64,000 nt of DNA from Herpetosiphon llansteffanensis. GTDB lineage: Bacteria; Chloroflexota; Chloroflexia; Chloroflexales; Herpetosiphonaceae. Positions within the stretch are counted from its first letter, which is position 1. Each line of letters opens with the position of its first letter. Positions 17,725 through 28,946 of the stretch are shown here, piece after piece. The position numbers and the translations under genes are program-made. Location: the NCBI RefSeq assembly GCF_003205875.1, contig NZ_PUBZ01000169.1, forward strand, positions 84,446 through 148,445. Direction: 5' to 3'. The notes beneath the pieces are model-generated. The model saw nothing but the letters and a program-made list of their open reading frames with translations. It made no database searches and was not told the DNA's origin.

Positions 17725-17757
17725 AAACCCCCGTTGGAATAGCTCCAACGGGGGTTT
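17725..17757. terminator. Bidirectional terminator between the ybjQ-like gene and rpoC
   Basis: Perfect 14-bp stem AAACCCCCGTTGGA/TCCAACGGGGGTTT with a 5-nt loop lies between convergent genes. On the plus strand it continues GTTTTGG. The A/T ends of the stem give T-rich tails in both directions, so it probably ends both transcripts. Confidence 0.88.
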
Positions 17758-17779
17758 GTTTTGGCTAGTTGGCTACGAT

Positions 17780-20700
17780 TTAGACGTTTTCGTCGTCTTC
17801 GTCGGTGCCAAGCAGTTCGTTCAAGGTTGGTTTGCGACCTTCTTCTGCTTGCAAGCGGGCCATCGCTTGAGCAAACAAGTCATCCTTCGGCCCCTTGCCG
17901 CTATCAATGTTGGTGACAGCAGTTAAGGCTTCGTCGAATGAGCGTGGTGGCACTGGCTTGGGTTCGCTGGCGATTGCTGGCGCTGGCGTTGCTGCTGGCG
18001 TTTCGCGATCGGCTGGAGCGCTGGTGATTTGGGCAACCCGCAAGGCGGCTTCTTCGGCCAATTTGCGGCGCTGCTCCATACCCGTGCCTGCTGGGATGAG
18101 CTTGCCGATAACCACGTTTTCCTTCAAGCCACGCAGGTAGTCGATTTTGCCGTTGACGGCAGCTTCGGTCAATACGCGCGTGGTTTCTTGGAACGAGGCC
18201 GCCGACAAGAATGAGTCGGTCGACAACGAGGCCTTGGTAATCCCCAACAGCACTGGCACTGCCAACGCTGGATCGCCACCTTGGCTCACAATCGAAGCAT
18301 TGATGCGATTAAGTTCGTGCAGTTCGACCAATTCGCCTGGCAACAGTTCAGTATCGCCTGGCTCCTCGATGCGTACCCGCCGCAACATTTGGCGCACAAT
18401 CACTTCAATGTGTTTATCGTTGATCCCCACACCTTGCGAACGATAGACCTTTTGGGCTTCGTTGGTCAGGTATTCTTGCACTGCTTCGCGACCACGCAGT
18501 TGCAGCATTTCTTGTGGGTCCGACGAGCCTTCGGTCATTTGCTGGCCAACTTGGACCAAATCGCCATCTTTGACCCGCAAACGAGCGGCGTGAGCAATAA
18601 CTTCTTCGTGTTCTTCGATGTCTTTGGCTTGAATTACCAAGCGATCATCGTCGACATAGACATTGCCTGCCAAGCCTGCGACCAATGGTGGGCGGCTGTC
18701 GCCGTCAACATTGCTTTCGGCCAAGAGGTTGCCAATTTCCACCGCATCGCCATTTTTGACGACCACGCGATAGTCTTTGGGCAACATTTGCTCGTCGGTA
18801 TAAACTTCCTCAGAGACAATGCGCAAGCGCCGAATGCCTTCTTCTTCGCGCACAATCTGGACGCGGCCAGCAATTTGCGCCAGCACGGCTTTACCCTTGG
18901 GAATCCGCGCTTCGAAGATTTCTTGCACCCGTGGCAAACCTTGGGTGATGTCGGTATCGGTTGCAACACCACCGGTGTGGAACGTCCGCAACGTCAGCTG
19001 CGTCCCTGGCTCACCGATTGATTGAGCTGCGATAATCCCAACAGCTTCGCCAATTTCGACCATCTTGCCAGTGGCAAGGTTACGGCCATAGCACTTGCGA
19101 CAAATGCCATAATCGGCGTTACAGGTCAAGACTGAACGAACATAGATGCCGAATTCAGCTTGGGCCTCTTTGTCGAGCGATTTCAGGACGTTGGCGATAT
19201 GCTTGCCATCATCTTCTAAGATTTCGCTATCGGTATCGAAAATAATCTCGCCAGTCACCGGATTGGTGACCGGAGCCACCGTCACGCGACCAATGATGCG
19301 ATCTTCGACCGAGGCCAAAATATCGCGGCTGACGCGAATCCACATGCCTTCGGTGGTGCCACAATCTTCGATTGTTACAATCACATCTTGGGCAACGTCA
19401 ACCAAACGGCGGGTCAAATAGCCAGCGTCTGCTGTCCGCAATGCAGTATCAGCCAAACCTTTCCGGCCACCGTGAGTCGAGATGAAGTATTCGATAACGC
19501 TCAAACCTTCGCGGAAGTTGGCGGTAATCGGCAATTCGATAATCCGTCCGGTTGGGTCGGTGGTCAAGCCCCGCATCCCAGCCATCTGGCGAATTTGCTC
19601 GACGTTACCACGCGCCCCAGAAGTTGACATCATCGAGACCGGCCCGAATGGGTTCAACGAGCGTTGAACTTCAACCTTGATCTGGTTGGTTGCATCGAGC
19701 CATGCCGAAACCACTTCGCGATAGCGTTCGTCGTCGGTGATTAGCCCACGGCGCTGCATCTTTTCGATGTCTTGCACCTTCTTGTAGGTTTCTTGCACAA
19801 TTGCATCTTTGGTATCGGGAACTTCTACGTCCGAAGCCGAGAAGGTCATCCCGCCCAAGGTTGCGTGCTTGAAGCCCAATGCCTTGATCCGGTCGGCTAA
19901 GCGCGCCGTTCGTTCTGAGGCATAGAAGCGCAACAACGATTCTTCCGAGGTCTCAGGGCCAAAGCGTTCAATTAATTCTTGATACACGTCAGCAATGATG
20001 TTCTCGCTTTGTGAGTGGAAGCGGTAACAGTCGGCGATCAAGGCTTTCAAGCCCGATTTGCCAACCAAGAAGTTGCGATAGTGCAATGGTGAGTGATAGC
20101 CGTTTTCGCCAGCTTTTGGCTCGCCTTGGTAGCGCAACGCATTGTTGAAGATGATCCGCCCAACGCTGGTCTCAATCAAGACCCGTGGGGTCACACCATC
20201 CAACGATGGCAATTCTTTATCGCGCAAATCGCTGCCTGGCAGAATGTAATCTTCGATCACAATCCAAACTGGCGCTTGAATATGCACGATGCCGTTGGTG
20301 TAGGCCAACAAGGCTTCGTCAATCGAACCAAAGCGCTTGCCGCCACCCTTGGCTCCAGGCCGAACTTGGGTCAGATAGAAACAACCCAACACGATGTCTT
20401 GCGATGGCGTAATAATTGGATCGCCAGTTGCAGGTGACAACAGGTTGTAGGTCGAGATCATGCGACGACGTGCTTCTTCTTGGGCCTTGCGCGACAATGG
20501 CACGTGCACAGCCATTTGGTCGCCGTCAAAGTCGGCGTTGAATGCGGCACATACCAAGGGGTGTAATTGAATCGCCGAGCCTTCGATCAGCTTGGCTTCA
20601 AAGGCTTGAATTGACAAACGGTGCAGCGAAGGCGCACGGTTGAGCAATACCAAGTAGTCTTTGATGACTTCTTCGAGCACATCCCACACTTCAGGCCGAA

Positions 20701-22411
20701 CCCGCTCGACGAAGCGCTTGGCTGATTTGATGTTGTGGGCAAAGCCTTTATCGACCAAGCGGCGCATGACGAATGGCTTGAACAATTCCAAGGCCATTTT
20801 CTTGGGCAAACCACATTGGTGCAATTGCAGGGTTGGCCCAACCACAATCACCGAACGGCCAGAGTAGTCGACCCGCTTACCCAAAAGGTTTTGGCGGAAG
20901 CGACCTTGCTTGCCCTTGAGCATATCGCTCAAGCTCTTCAGGCGATGCTTGCCCTTGCCGCTGACTGGGCGGCCACGGCGACCGTTATCGATCAAGGCAT
21001 CAACTGCTTCTTGCAACATCCGTTTTTCGTTGCGCACGATGATTTCAGGTGCGTTCAGCTCCATCAAGCGCTTGAGCCGGTTGTTGCGGTTGATCACCCG
21101 TCGATACAGGTCGTTCAAGTCGGAGGTCGCAAATCGACCACCATCAAGCTGCACCATCGGGCGCAAATCTGGTGGAATCACTGGCAACACGGTCATAATC
21201 ATCCATTCAGGACGATTGCCGCTCTTGCGGAATGCTTCAACCACGCGCAGCCGTTTGGTGGCTTTCTTGCGGCGTTGGCCCGATGAGCTTTGGACTTCGG
21301 CTTGGGTTTGATTCGACAATTCGTCGAGGTCAACCATCGACACGATGTCGCGCACCGCGCCAGCACCCATATCGGCCTTGAAGGTGTAGGGCGCTAAATC
21401 ACGCAGAATCCGATATTCGTTTTCCGAAATAATCCGGTGCAACTGAATATCATCCAAGCGATCAAGTTTGTCTTTTTCTTCTTTGTTGAGATCTTCAAGC
21501 TGCTTGATCAAGGCCGTGGTCAAACGCTCTTGTTCAGCATCAGCCACCGATTGGCGTTGATCCCGCTCGCCGTCTGCCAACAAACGCACGTTTTCGATTT
21601 CGTATTCGCGGCGTTGTTCAAGCTTTTCGCGCTCTTGATCGATCAACTGTTCGAGTTGTTCCAAGCTGCGCTCACGCACAGGCTCGTTTTCTTCGAGCAG
21701 CACCGTACCCCGATAGACAATATCTTCATCGGCTAATGCGTCGATGCCGATCAGTTCTTCGAGGTGTTCGCGCAATGCGTTGGCTTCGTCTTCGATTTCT
21801 TGACGTTGACGCGCAAATTGTTCATGCGTGCGTTCCAACGTGCCTTCCATGGCATTATCCATCGCCGCAAGGTCTTTGCTTAAACGGGTTGCCTTTTCGC
21901 CACGTTGTTCAAGGATTTTTTCTTCCAGATCTTTGCGCCGCACGCCAAAGTCGGTCTTCATTTGCTCACGTACATTGCCCAATGCCAGATCATCGACATC
22001 AGTGATAATATACGAGGCAAAATAAAGCACCCGCTCAAGGTTACGTGGCGAAATATCTAAAAGTAAACCCAACCGCGATGGTGTACCTTTGACAAACCAA
22101 ATATGCGATACAGGCGATGCAAGTTTGATATGACCCATGCGATCGCGTCGCACTTTGGATCGCGTGACTTCTACGCCACATTTATCGCACACAATGCCCT
22201 TATAACGCACACGTTTGTACTTGCCACAATAACACTCCCAATCGCGCGTAGGCCCGAAGATTTTTTCACAGAACAAGCCATCACGTTCAGGACGAAGGGT
22301 TCTATAATTAATCGTCTCTGGTTTTGTTACTTCACCGTGTGACCAGCCCAGGATGTCTTCTGGTGAAGCGAGACTGATACGAATTGCATTGAATTCATTA
22401 ATTTCGAGCAT
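17780..22411 (-). CDS. rpoC: DNA-directed RNA polymerase beta' subunit
   Basis: The catalytic large subunit, 1543 residues. Landmarks: the N-terminal zinc site (C60, C62, C75, C78), the bridge from [28 protein letters not shown] to the [16 protein letters not shown] block, and the active-centre Mg motif [10 protein letters not shown] at 625-634. Downstream are the trigger-loop region [23 protein letters not shown] and the second zinc cluster (CRKCYG). Residues 160-340 are a Glu/Arg/Gln-rich, coiled-coil-like stretch, longer than in proteobacterial beta'. The C-terminus beyond the core is Pro/Ala-rich and acidic, ending EDDENV. Shine-Dalgarno GAGGAG precedes the ATG. In most bacteria rpoC follows rpoB directly; here an endonuclease gene lies between them. 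Confidence 0.98.
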   Translation of the reverse strand: MLEINEFNAIRISLASPEDILGWSHGEVTKPETINYRTLRPERDGLFCEKIFGPTRDWECYCGKYKRVRYKGIVCDKCGVEVTRSKVRRDRMGHIKLASPVSHIWFVKGTPSRLGLLLDISPRNLERVLYFASYIITDVDDLALGNVREQMKTDFGVRRKDLEEKILEQRGEKATRLSKDLAAMDNAMEGTLERTHEQFARQRQEIEDEANALREHLEELIGIDALADEDIVYRGTVLLEENEPVRERSLEQLEQLIDQEREKLEQRREYEIENVRLLADGERDQRQSVADAEQERLTTALIKQLEDLNKEEKDKLDRLDDIQLHRIISENEYRILRDLAPYTFKADMGAGAVRDIVSMVDLDELSNQTQAEVQSSSGQRRKKATKRLRVVEAFRKSGNRPEWMIMTVLPVIPPDLRPMVQLDGGRFATSDLNDLYRRVINRNNRLKRLMELNAPEIIVRNEKRMLQEAVDALIDNGRRGRPVSGKGKHRLKSLSDMLKGKQGRFRQNLLGKRVDYSGRSVIVVGPTLQLHQCGLPKKMALELFKPFVMRRLVDKGFAHNIKSAKRFVERVRPEVWDVLEEVIKDYLVLLNRAPSLHRLSIQAFEAKLIEGSAIQLHPLVCAAFNADFDGDQMAVHVPLSRKAQEEARRRMISTYNLLSPATGDPIITPSQDIVLGCFYLTQVRPGAKGGGKRFGSIDEALLAYTNGIVHIQAPVWIVIEDYILPGSDLRDKELPSLDGVTPRVLIETSVGRIIFNNALRYQGEPKAGENGYHSPLHYRNFLVGKSGLKALIADCYRFHSQSENIIADVYQELIERFGPETSEESLLRFYASERTARLADRIKALGFKHATLGGMTFSASDVEVPDTKDAIVQETYKKVQDIEKMQRRGLITDDERYREVVSAWLDATNQIKVEVQRSLNPFGPVSMMSTSGARGNVEQIRQMAGMRGLTTDPTGRIIELPITANFREGLSVIEYFISTHGGRKGLADTALRTADAGYLTRRLVDVAQDVIVTIEDCGTTEGMWIRVSRDILASVEDRIIGRVTVAPVTNPVTGEIIFDTDSEILEDDGKHIANVLKSLDKEAQAEFGIYVRSVLTCNADYGICRKCYGRNLATGKMVEIGEAVGIIAAQSIGEPGTQLTLRTFHTGGVATDTDITQGLPRVQEIFEARIPKGKAVLAQIAGRVQIVREEEGIRRLRIVSEEVYTDEQMLPKDYRVVVKNGDAVEIGNLLAESNVDGDSRPPLVAGLAGNVYVDDDRLVIQAKDIEEHEEVIAHAARLRVKDGDLVQVGQQMTEGSSDPQEMLQLRGREAVQEYLTNEAQKVYRSQGVGINDKHIEVIVRQMLRRVRIEEPGDTELLPGELVELHELNRINASIVSQGGDPALAVPVLLGITKASLSTDSFLSAASFQETTRVLTEAAVNGKIDYLRGLKENVVIGKLIPAGTGMEQRRKLAEEAALRVAQITSAPADRETPAATPAPAIASEPKPVPPRSFDEALTAVTNIDSGKGPKDDLFAQAMARLQAEEGRKPTLNELLGTDEDDENV

Positions 22412-22428
22412 GCTTGAACGCTCCTCGG

Positions 22429-23124
22429 TTAAGGAAGATAGTTTGCAAAATGCAAGCGCATCTTCTCGGTAATTGTTCCCCGCTCAGGCGACTTCTTTGG
22501 TTGCCATTGCTCAAATTGCTGCGCGATAGCAGCTTTTCGTGCTAGCATTAGGCCATTATTGTTACGATACAGCCACATTGCTAAACACCTAGCACGAATT
22601 GTGCTCCACTTGATATAATAATTATTGCGATTAGCAATTAAATTCGGTGCTGGAATTCCAGTCAATGATTCGATGCGTTGAGTAAATCCACCTAAAAATA
22701 AGGTTGATCCCGAATAGAGATGCACGATTGGTCGATCTCCATTCCATCCAACAGTACCGTCGCCATCAATTACTCCACGAACAAAATCACTAAGATATTC
22801 ATCTGGCACATCGGGCATCCCAATTGTGCGTGATTTGCGAGGAGTACCACCTAATGCTAATAAATCGATATACATTTCCTTACTGCAAAATTCAACAGTG
22901 AAAGTTTCACTATTTTGACTAACTTTGCGTAAATGATATTTAGTACCGATCGAATTAGCAAGTTGTTCTAAGTGATCAAGATCATTACTGGCCATCCTAA
23001 TTTCATGAGCACCAGTATTTGTTTTGATCCTCATCATTCCATCGGCCCACCAATAGCCTAGAACATAGGCCATGGTTGGTGACCATGTGCGAAAGAAAGG
23101 ATTGCTAGCGGCAGGTCGAGCCAT
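22429..23124 (-). CDS. Free-standing LAGLIDADG homing endonuclease between rpoB and rpoC
   Basis: The 231-residue protein has two LAGLIDADG-type helices with their acidic ends: [10 protein letters not shown] (20-29) and [10 protein letters not shown] (114-123). Spacing near 95 residues and total length fit a monomeric double-motif LAGLIDADG endonuclease. The end of the second half ([27 protein letters not shown]) is also typical. Such enzymes cut a long site in an unoccupied allele and spread by repair. It is not an intein: rpoB and rpoC are each complete and uninterrupted, and this gene has its own ATG and stop. It starts 77 bp after the rpoB stop with a weak ribosome site; its stop is 17 bp before rpoC, whose own site is retained. 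Its DNA is more A+T-rich than rpoB or rpoC, consistent with acquisition. Confidence 0.88.
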   Translation of the reverse strand: MARPAASNPFFRTWSPTMAYVLGYWWADGMMRIKTNTGAHEIRMASNDLDHLEQLANSIGTKYHLRKVSQNSETFTVEFCSKEMYIDLLALGGTPRKSRTIGMPDVPDEYLSDFVRGVIDGDGTVGWNGDRPIVHLYSGSTLFLGGFTQRIESLTGIPAPNLIANRNNYYIKWSTIRARCLAMWLYRNNNGLMLARKAAIAQQFEQWQPKKSPERGTITEKMRLHFANYLP

Positions 23125-23146
23125 GGTAGCACCGTGCGATGGCGAG

Positions 23147-23176
23147 GCGGTAGTTCACGTCATTGGGAACTACCGC
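23147..23176 (-). repeat. Hairpin between rpoB and the endonuclease gene
   Basis: A perfect 10-bp inverted repeat (GCGGTAGTTC/GAACTACCGC) with a 10-nt loop occupies the middle of the 77-bp rpoB-endonuclease spacer. No T run follows on the minus strand, so it is not an obvious terminator. It could be an RNA processing or stability element, or part of the inserted element. Confidence 0.6.
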
Positions 23177-23201
23177 GAGAGCAATGGATCGCAACCGAAG
23201 T

Positions 23202-26200
23202 TTAGAGTTCGCCTTTTTCCATCCCCGACAGGTTGATGCCGTCGAGTGAGATTAAGTCATCGGCTTCGCTATCGGTTAGCTCAACCGGGCGTTCATCAGC
23301 GGTCAACACATCGACCGACAGACCAAGCGATTGCAACTCTTTGATCAAGACCTTGAACGATTCTGGCACGCCGGCTTCGTTGATCGGATCGCCTTTGACG
23401 ATCGCTTCATACGTTTTGACCCGACCAACCACGTCGTCGGACTTGACCGTGAGCATTTCTTGGAGAATGTAAGCAGCGCCATAAGCTTCGAGCGCCCAAA
23501 CTTCCATTTCACCAAAGCGCTGACCGCCGAACTGCGCCTTACCGCCGAGTGGCTGTTGGGTCACCAAGCTGTAGGGGCCAGTTGAGCGAGCGTGGATCTT
23601 ATCTTCCACCAAGTGCGCCAACTTGAGCATATATTTGTAGCCGACGGTCACCGGATTATCGAATTTCTCGCCGGTGCGACCATCGTAGAGATCGATCTTG
23701 GCATCGGATGGCAAGCCTGATTCTGCCAATGCTTTGACAATATCCTCATCGCGTGCGCCGTCGAAGACTGGCGTTGCAATGCGGAAGCCCAAGCGTGAAG
23801 CTGCCCAACCCAAGTGGGTTTCCAAAATCTGGCCGATGTTCATCCGGCTTGGCACAGCCAACGGATTCAAGACGATATCGACAGGTGTGCCATCTGGTAA
23901 GAATGGCATATCTTCAATTGGCAGCACGCGGCTGACCACGCCTTTGTTGCCGTGGCGACCGGCCATCTTATCGCCTGGGCTGATTTTGCGTTTTTGGCAG
24001 AGCATAACGCGCACGGTTTGGTTGACCCCGACTGGCATTTCAGTCGTTTCATCGCGGGTAAAGACCTTGACATCAATGACTTTACCTTTGACCCCGTTTG
24101 GTACGCGCAAGCTGCTATCTTTGACTTCGCGAGCCTTTTCGCCGAAGATTGCCCGCAAGAGCCGTTCTTCAGCGGTCAGGTCGGTTTCGCCCTTCGGTGT
24201 GATTTTGCCAACCAAAATATCATTTGGCTGTACATCAGCACCAACGTAGATAATCCCGCGTTCGTCCAAGTTTTTAAGGCTATCTTGGCCGACGTTTGGA
24301 ATATCGCGGGTAATTTCTTCGGGGCCAAGTTTGGTATCGCGGGCTTCGACTTCATATTTTTCAATGTGAATCGAAGTGAAAATATCTTCGCGTACCAAGC
24401 GTTCGCTCACCAAAATAGCGTCTTCGAAGTTCCCACCTTCCCAAGGCATATAGGCCACGAGAATGTTTTGGCCAAGCGCAAGCTCGCCATTTTGGGTTGA
24501 AGAACTATCGGCGATAACCTCGCCAGCCCGAATTTTATCGCCAATAAAAACGCTTGGGCGTTGGTTGATACAGGTATCTTGGTTCGAGCGCAAGAACTTG
24601 AGCAATGGATAGGTTCGTTCGGTGCCATCGTTTTCGCGCACCAAAATGCGTTCGCTATTCGATGAAAGCACCACAGCATCGGCGCGGGCCACAACCACCT
24701 GACCGGAGTCGCGGGCGGCTTTGTGTTCCATACCAGTGCCGATAATTGGCGCGTCTGGGCGCAACAATGGCACAGCTTGGCGCTGCATGTTCGAACCCAT
24801 CAAAGCGCGGTTTGCGTCGTCGTGTTCCAAGAACGGAATCAACGCGGTTGAAACGCTGACCACCTGCTTGGGCGAAACGTCCATATAATCGACCGAGGCG
24901 ATTGGTGCTTGGACGAAATCTTCAGCGTGGCGGCATGAAACCGTTGGGTCGATAAAGCGATAGAGATTATCGAGCAAGGCATTTGCTTGCGCAATGATGA
25001 ACTTATCTTCTTCGTCTGCTGGCAAGTAGTCGGTTTCATTGGTGACAACTGGGTGAATTTTGATTGCGCGCAAGGGCAAATCGGCAATTTTGGTTGCCAA
25101 AGCACGATCAATTTCCGTGCCAGTTTCAGCGATCAAATCGCCGGTAGCTGGGTTGACAATATCTTCGCGCAGCAATTGGCCATTCAGCACGCCAATGGCA
25201 ATGATCTTAGCTAATTCCTCATCGACGCGAGCGCCAGCGCGGGCGATCAACTCGCCAGTGCTGAGGTGGCGCACATCGCGAGTCGTGATGCCGCGTTCAA
25301 GCCAGAGTGGCGTGTTATCGACTTCACGATACACGCGGCGATATGGCGTTTCGAGGAAGCCCATTTCGTTGACGCGGGCAAACGTCGACATCGTGCCGAT
25401 CAGACCGATGTTTGGACCTTCAGGCGTTTCGACTGGGCAGATCCGGCCATAGTGCGAGTGGTGAACGTCGCGAACTTCGAAGCCAGCGCGATCGCGACTC
25501 AGACCACCAGGCCCAAGCGCTGAAAGCCGGCGTTTGTGGGTCAACTCAGCCAATGGATTGGTTTGATCCATGAACTGGGAAAGTTGCGAACCGCCGAAGA
25601 ACTCGCGCATCGCAGCGACCACAGGCCGGATATTGATCAAGCCGTTGGGCGTTGCTGCTTCTGGTTCTTGCAACGACATGCGTTCTTTGATGACCCGTTC
25701 CATGCGCAACAAACCGACGCGGAATTGGGTTTGAATCAATTCGCCGACGGTGCGCACGCGGCGGTTGCCAAGGTGGTCAATATCGTCTGGGTTGCCAATC
25801 CCATTATTGAGATCGATCAAGCGCTCGACGATTTTGAACAAATCGGCTTTGCTGAGGACGCGCATGCTCAGGCTGGGAATTTCTTGGCCTTCGAAAAGGC
25901 GGCTTTTTTCCCAGAGATTGCGATTTAATTTATAGCGACCGACTTTGCCCAAGTCGTAGCGGCGCGAGTTGAACAGCAACGTTTCCAATAACGAGCGAGC
26001 GTTATCGACCGTTGCTGGGTCACCTGGGCGCAAGCGCTTGTACAATTCCATAATCGCTTCTTTGGCATTGGTTGATGGATCTTTATCCAAGGTTGAAGCG
26101 ATATATTGGTGGTCGCGGTTAACATCGACATTGGCGAATAAGGCCATGACATCTTCGTTGAGGCCACATTGATCGAGTGGTTTCTCGCCGAACAAGCCCA

Positions 26201-26855
26201 GCACAGCGCGGATCAAGATTGTGACCGGCAACTTGCGTTTGCGGTCGACCTTGACGGAAAGCACATCGCGCTTATTGGTTTCGAACTCCAGCCAAGCACC
26301 ACGATTGGGGATCAACTTGGCGCTATGGAGCGAACGACCGCTGGTTGGCTCTTTTTCTTCCTTGAAATACACGCCAGGCGAACGAATCAACTGCGACACA
26401 ACAACCCGTTCTGCGCCGTTGATCACAAACGTCCCATTATTGGTCATCAGTGGGAAGTCACCAAGGAAAATATCGCTTTCCTTGATTTCGCCAGTCGTTT
26501 TGACCTTCAAACGCACGCGGACACGGAGTGGCGCGGCGTAGGTCATATCGCGTTCACGGCACTCAAATTCGTTATAGCGAGGTTCGCCGAACTCATAATC
26601 GCTAAACGAAAGCTCTAGGTTTTTGCCCGTGAAGTCGTCGATGGGATTAATTTCATCGAACAACTCACGAAGCCCTTCACGTTGAAACCAGCGAAACGAA
26701 TCGATCTGGGTTTCGATCAACTTCGGTAATTCAATCGCATCGGTAATGCGAGCAAAACTCCGACGTGATGCGATCATCGCACGACCTTGGTCATCGCGGA
26801 AGATACTGGACGTGATCAGCGGTGGCAGGATAACAGTTGACTGAACTTGCGGCAT
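23202..26855 (-). CDS. rpoB: DNA-directed RNA polymerase beta subunit
   Basis: Beta subunit of 1217 residues. Landmarks include [23 protein letters not shown] at the start, the rifampicin pocket region [80 protein letters not shown] sequence and the C-terminal [23 protein letters not shown] block that contacts beta'. The rifampicin cluster is intact with no obvious resistance substitution ([19 protein letters not shown]). No intein. AGGGAG precedes the ATG at 26855. Expression is from two strong tandem promoters through a leader of 200-265 nt. No rplL or rplJ precedes it; ribF does. Confidence 0.98.
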   Translation of the reverse strand: MPQVQSTVILPPLITSSIFRDDQGRAMIASRRSFARITDAIELPKLIETQIDSFRWFQREGLRELFDEINPIDDFTGKNLELSFSDYEFGEPRYNEFECRERDMTYAAPLRVRVRLKVKTTGEIKESDIFLGDFPLMTNNGTFVINGAERVVVSQLIRSPGVYFKEEKEPTSGRSLHSAKLIPNRGAWLEFETNKRDVLSVKVDRKRKLPVTILIRAVLGLFGEKPLDQCGLNEDVMALFANVDVNRDHQYIASTLDKDPSTNAKEAIMELYKRLRPGDPATVDNARSLLETLLFNSRRYDLGKVGRYKLNRNLWEKSRLFEGQEIPSLSMRVLSKADLFKIVERLIDLNNGIGNPDDIDHLGNRRVRTVGELIQTQFRVGLLRMERVIKERMSLQEPEAATPNGLINIRPVVAAMREFFGGSQLSQFMDQTNPLAELTHKRRLSALGPGGLSRDRAGFEVRDVHHSHYGRICPVETPEGPNIGLIGTMSTFARVNEMGFLETPYRRVYREVDNTPLWLERGITTRDVRHLSTGELIARAGARVDEELAKIIAIGVLNGQLLREDIVNPATGDLIAETGTEIDRALATKIADLPLRAIKIHPVVTNETDYLPADEEDKFIIAQANALLDNLYRFIDPTVSCRHAEDFVQAPIASVDYMDVSPKQVVSVSTALIPFLEHDDANRALMGSNMQRQAVPLLRPDAPIIGTGMEHKAARDSGQVVVARADAVVLSSNSERILVRENDGTERTYPLLKFLRSNQDTCINQRPSVFIGDKIRAGEVIADSSSTQNGELALGQNILVAYMPWEGGNFEDAILVSERLVREDIFTSIHIEKYEVEARDTKLGPEEITRDIPNVGQDSLKNLDERGIIYVGADVQPNDILVGKITPKGETDLTAEERLLRAIFGEKAREVKDSSLRVPNGVKGKVIDVKVFTRDETTEMPVGVNQTVRVMLCQKRKISPGDKMAGRHGNKGVVSRVLPIEDMPFLPDGTPVDIVLNPLAVPSRMNIGQILETHLGWAASRLGFRIATPVFDGARDEDIVKALAESGLPSDAKIDLYDGRTGEKFDNPVTVGYKYMLKLAHLVEDKIHARSTGPYSLVTQQPLGGKAQFGGQRFGEMEVWALEAYGAAYILQEMLTVKSDDVVGRVKTYEAIVKGDPINEAGVPESFKVLIKELQSLGLSVDVLTADERPVELTDSEADDLISLDGINLSGMEKGEL

Positions 26856-27069
26856 CAGCTTCGCTCCCTAGCCCCGCAAAAGCACAAAATGCTCACATCC
26901 AAACACCCGTAGTCAAAAAGGCGACTTGTGGTTGTCCGGCTGCGAGTTTGACTGCTTTTGGCGGCAGCGCAACGAAAAATACGCCCAATGGCGTGGTATT
27001 GATATACATTCTTGGCGTGGATCGAAAGCCTCGTCCAAACACTACGAAAAGCTATTTTTGCAAAAGGAG

Positions 27070-27098
27070 ATTATAGCACCAAGGTCGAGAGGTGTCAA
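27070..27098 (-). promoter_or_regulatory. Downstream promoter of rpoB, perfect consensus
   Basis: Minus-strand TTGACA (27093-27098), 17 bp, TATAAT (27070-27075): both hexamers and the spacing match the sigma70 consensus exactly. Transcription would start near 27062, about 207 nt before the rpoB ATG. The leader to 26856 has no convincing ORF. Confidence 0.88.
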
Positions 27099-27127
27099 GA
27101 GACAATACGAGGTTTAAACTTGCGGGC

Positions 27128-27156
27128 ATTATACTCTTGCGCCCGAGAGAAGTCAA
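27128..27156 (-). promoter_or_regulatory. Upstream promoter of rpoB
   Basis: Minus-strand TTGACT (27151-27156), 17 bp, TATAAT (27128-27133), 58 bp upstream of the second promoter. The two together would give strong, possibly separately regulated expression of rpoB, the endonuclease gene and rpoC. Confidence 0.85.
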
Positions 27157-27208
27157 CCCCTTTTTTTAGAAATTCGCACATATGTTTTGAATGCTGCAAA
27201 AAGGGGTT
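27155..27208. repeat. Inverted repeat after ribF
   Basis: AACCCCTTTTT (27155-27165) and AAAAAGGGGTT (27198-27208) pair over 11 bp with a 32-nt interior, between the ribF stop and the rpoB promoters. On the minus strand it could fold as a weak terminator for ribF, but no T tail follows; the -35 of the upstream rpoB promoter begins at its edge. Confidence 0.45.
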
Positions 27209-27214
27209 GCTCAG

Positions 27215-28141
27215 TTAGTGCTGTTCGAGCCATTCACGGGCAAATTGCGCGTCGCGGCCAATTTGGGCTACTAGTTGTTCGATGCCAGCAAATTTTTGTT
27301 CGCCGCGAATATGCTGCAAAAAGCTGATTCGCAATGAGCGGCCATAAATATCTTCGTTGAAATCAAAAAGATGGGCTTCGACCGCGCGCCCAAGCACACC
27401 AAAGGTTGGCCGAACTCCAATGTTGGTCACCGCGCCAAAACTGCGCCGATCATCAAGCAATTGCACCTTGCAGACGTATACACCATCGGCGGGCAACATG
27501 TGGTTGCTGGCAATTTGCACATTGGCTGTGGGAAAGCCAATTTTGCGCCCGCGCTGGTCGCCTGGCACAACCGTGCCTTGTAAGCTAAAAGGTCGCCCAA
27601 GGTAGTGATTGGCGGTTCGCACATCGCCAGCGGCTAAACATGTGCGAATTGCGGTCGAGCTAACAATTTCATCATCAAGTGTCCAATAGGGAATTGGCTC
27701 AATCGTAAAACCCAGCTCTTGCCCTAAATTCTGCAACACGGGCATTGTGCCAGCGCCACGATGGCCAAGCTTAAAATCTGGCCCAACCCATAATTCGCGC
27801 ACAGGAATATGATTCAACAACAGTTGTAAAAAATCCTTGGGGCTGAGTTGCGAGGTGGCCTGATTAAACGGCAGAACGGCCAAAAGATCGATGCCGAGAT
27901 CTTGCATTAATGCTGCGCGCTCGTTGATGGTGGTCAAATAGCGAATTTCACGCTCGGGCCGCAAAACCTCATCGGGATGCGGATCAAACGTCAGCACCGC
28001 ACTATGGCAATCAAGCTGGCTGGCGCGTTCAACCAAGCGGCGCAGAATGTGTTGATGGGCTTGATGAACACCATCAAACTTTCCAATCGTTAAGAGCGTC
28101 GGAGTTTTATAGTGCACGCTGGCAAGTTCAGCAAAATGCAT
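27215..28141 (-). CDS. ribF: Bifunctional riboflavin kinase / FAD synthetase
   Basis: Makes FMN and then FAD from riboflavin. The 308-residue length is typical. The N-terminal nucleotidyltransferase half has TIGKFDGVHQAHQHI, LTFDPHPDEVLRP and the ISSTAIR-like SSTAIRTCL. The C-terminal kinase half has GDQRGRKIGFPTANV, ADGVYVCKV, NIGVRPTF and LFDFNEDIYGRSLRISFL. It sits upstream of rpoB on the same strand, separated by the rpoB promoters. Its own upstream region runs into a large repeat mosaic and I could not place a promoter with confidence. Confidence 0.96.
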   Translation of the reverse strand: MHFAELASVHYKTPTLLTIGKFDGVHQAHQHILRRLVERASQLDCHSAVLTFDPHPDEVLRPEREIRYLTTINERAALMQDLGIDLLAVLPFNQATSQLSPKDFLQLLLNHIPVRELWVGPDFKLGHRGAGTMPVLQNLGQELGFTIEPIPYWTLDDEIVSSTAIRTCLAAGDVRTANHYLGRPFSLQGTVVPGDQRGRKIGFPTANVQIASNHMLPADGVYVCKVQLLDDRRSFGAVTNIGVRPTFGVLGRAVEAHLFDFNEDIYGRSLRISFLQHIRGEQKFAGIEQLVAQIGRDAQFAREWLEQH

Positions 28142-28946
28142 GGCCTAGTTCCAATTCATAAAGTTGCCAATATCGCTTCAAAAGATACCATTGTCATTGG
28201 TAAATAGCAAAGAATGAACGAGGGGCAGTGATGAAGGATGAGGGATGAAGGATGAGGGATGAGGGATGAAATGCCAAAGTCAAAAATCAAAAGTCAGAAG
28301 CTGGGGGGCAGGAGCGGGCGATCGGTCGCCCCTTCTTGCCCGATAGCCAACAGCCCCAGCACAAGAAGTTGGGCTAAAAATATTTTTCGTGCAATTCGTG
28401 GCGAAACAATTGAGGCTATGGGCTATGGGCTATCGGAATTAATAATCCTAAAAATCTGTGCCAATCTGTGGCTAAAAATTCATGGCTATGGGCTTTTGGC
28501 TAGCGGAACATTATTCGTGGAATTCGTGGAATTCGTGGCTAAAAACGATCTTCGCGGTTTCTGTCCTTCATGCGCTTCGTGGATCAATCATTCAACGCAG
28601 AGGCGCAGAGCGTTGATAAGGATGAAGGATGAGGGATGAGGGATGAAGGGGCGAGGGTTCAGGGGTTAGGCTTTGGGCTATAGAGCATACAATCAAAAGT
28701 CAGAAGTCAAAAGTCAAAAGAGCCTAGAACAGAGGGATTGGGGATTAGGCTTTGGGCTATGGAAAAATAAATCTGCGCTAATCTGTGCCAATCTGTGGCC
28801 AAAAAACATAGCTTCGCAGTTCTAATCCTTCGTGATCTTCGCGCGCTTCGTGGTTCCGATCCTTCGTGTCCTTTGTGCTCTTGGTGGATCAATTCCCGAT
28901 CCCTAGACCCTGATCCCTGACCCCTAGCTGACCCCTGACCCCTAGA
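28142..28946. repeat. Large mosaic of short intergenic repeat modules (805 bp, no gene)
   Basis: This stretch holds only repeats. In order it contains a heptamer tandem (ATGAAGG/ATGAGGG, 28231-28271), AAAAATCAAAAGTCAGAAG, CCCGATAGCCAACAGCCCC, CGTGCAATTCGTGGCG, GGCTATGGGCTATGGGC, CTGTGCCAATCTGTGGC, TTCGTGGAATTCGTGG and GCAGAGGCGCAGAGCG. A second heptamer run (28622-28648) follows, then AAAAGTCAGAAGTC, a second CTGTGCCAATCTGTGGC and finally CTGACCCCTAG. Several modules occur twice inside the island in the same orientation. Confidence 0.85.

Noticed and set aside
18281..19021. Long open frames on the strand opposite rpoC and rpoB
   Set aside because: They are mirror frames of highly biased coding sequence, with no ribosome sites or domains. 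The opposite strand has full-length RpoC and RpoB.
22429..23124. Intein in RpoB or RpoC
   Set aside because: Both subunits are continuous and the endonuclease has its own start and stop, with no splicing-domain motifs.
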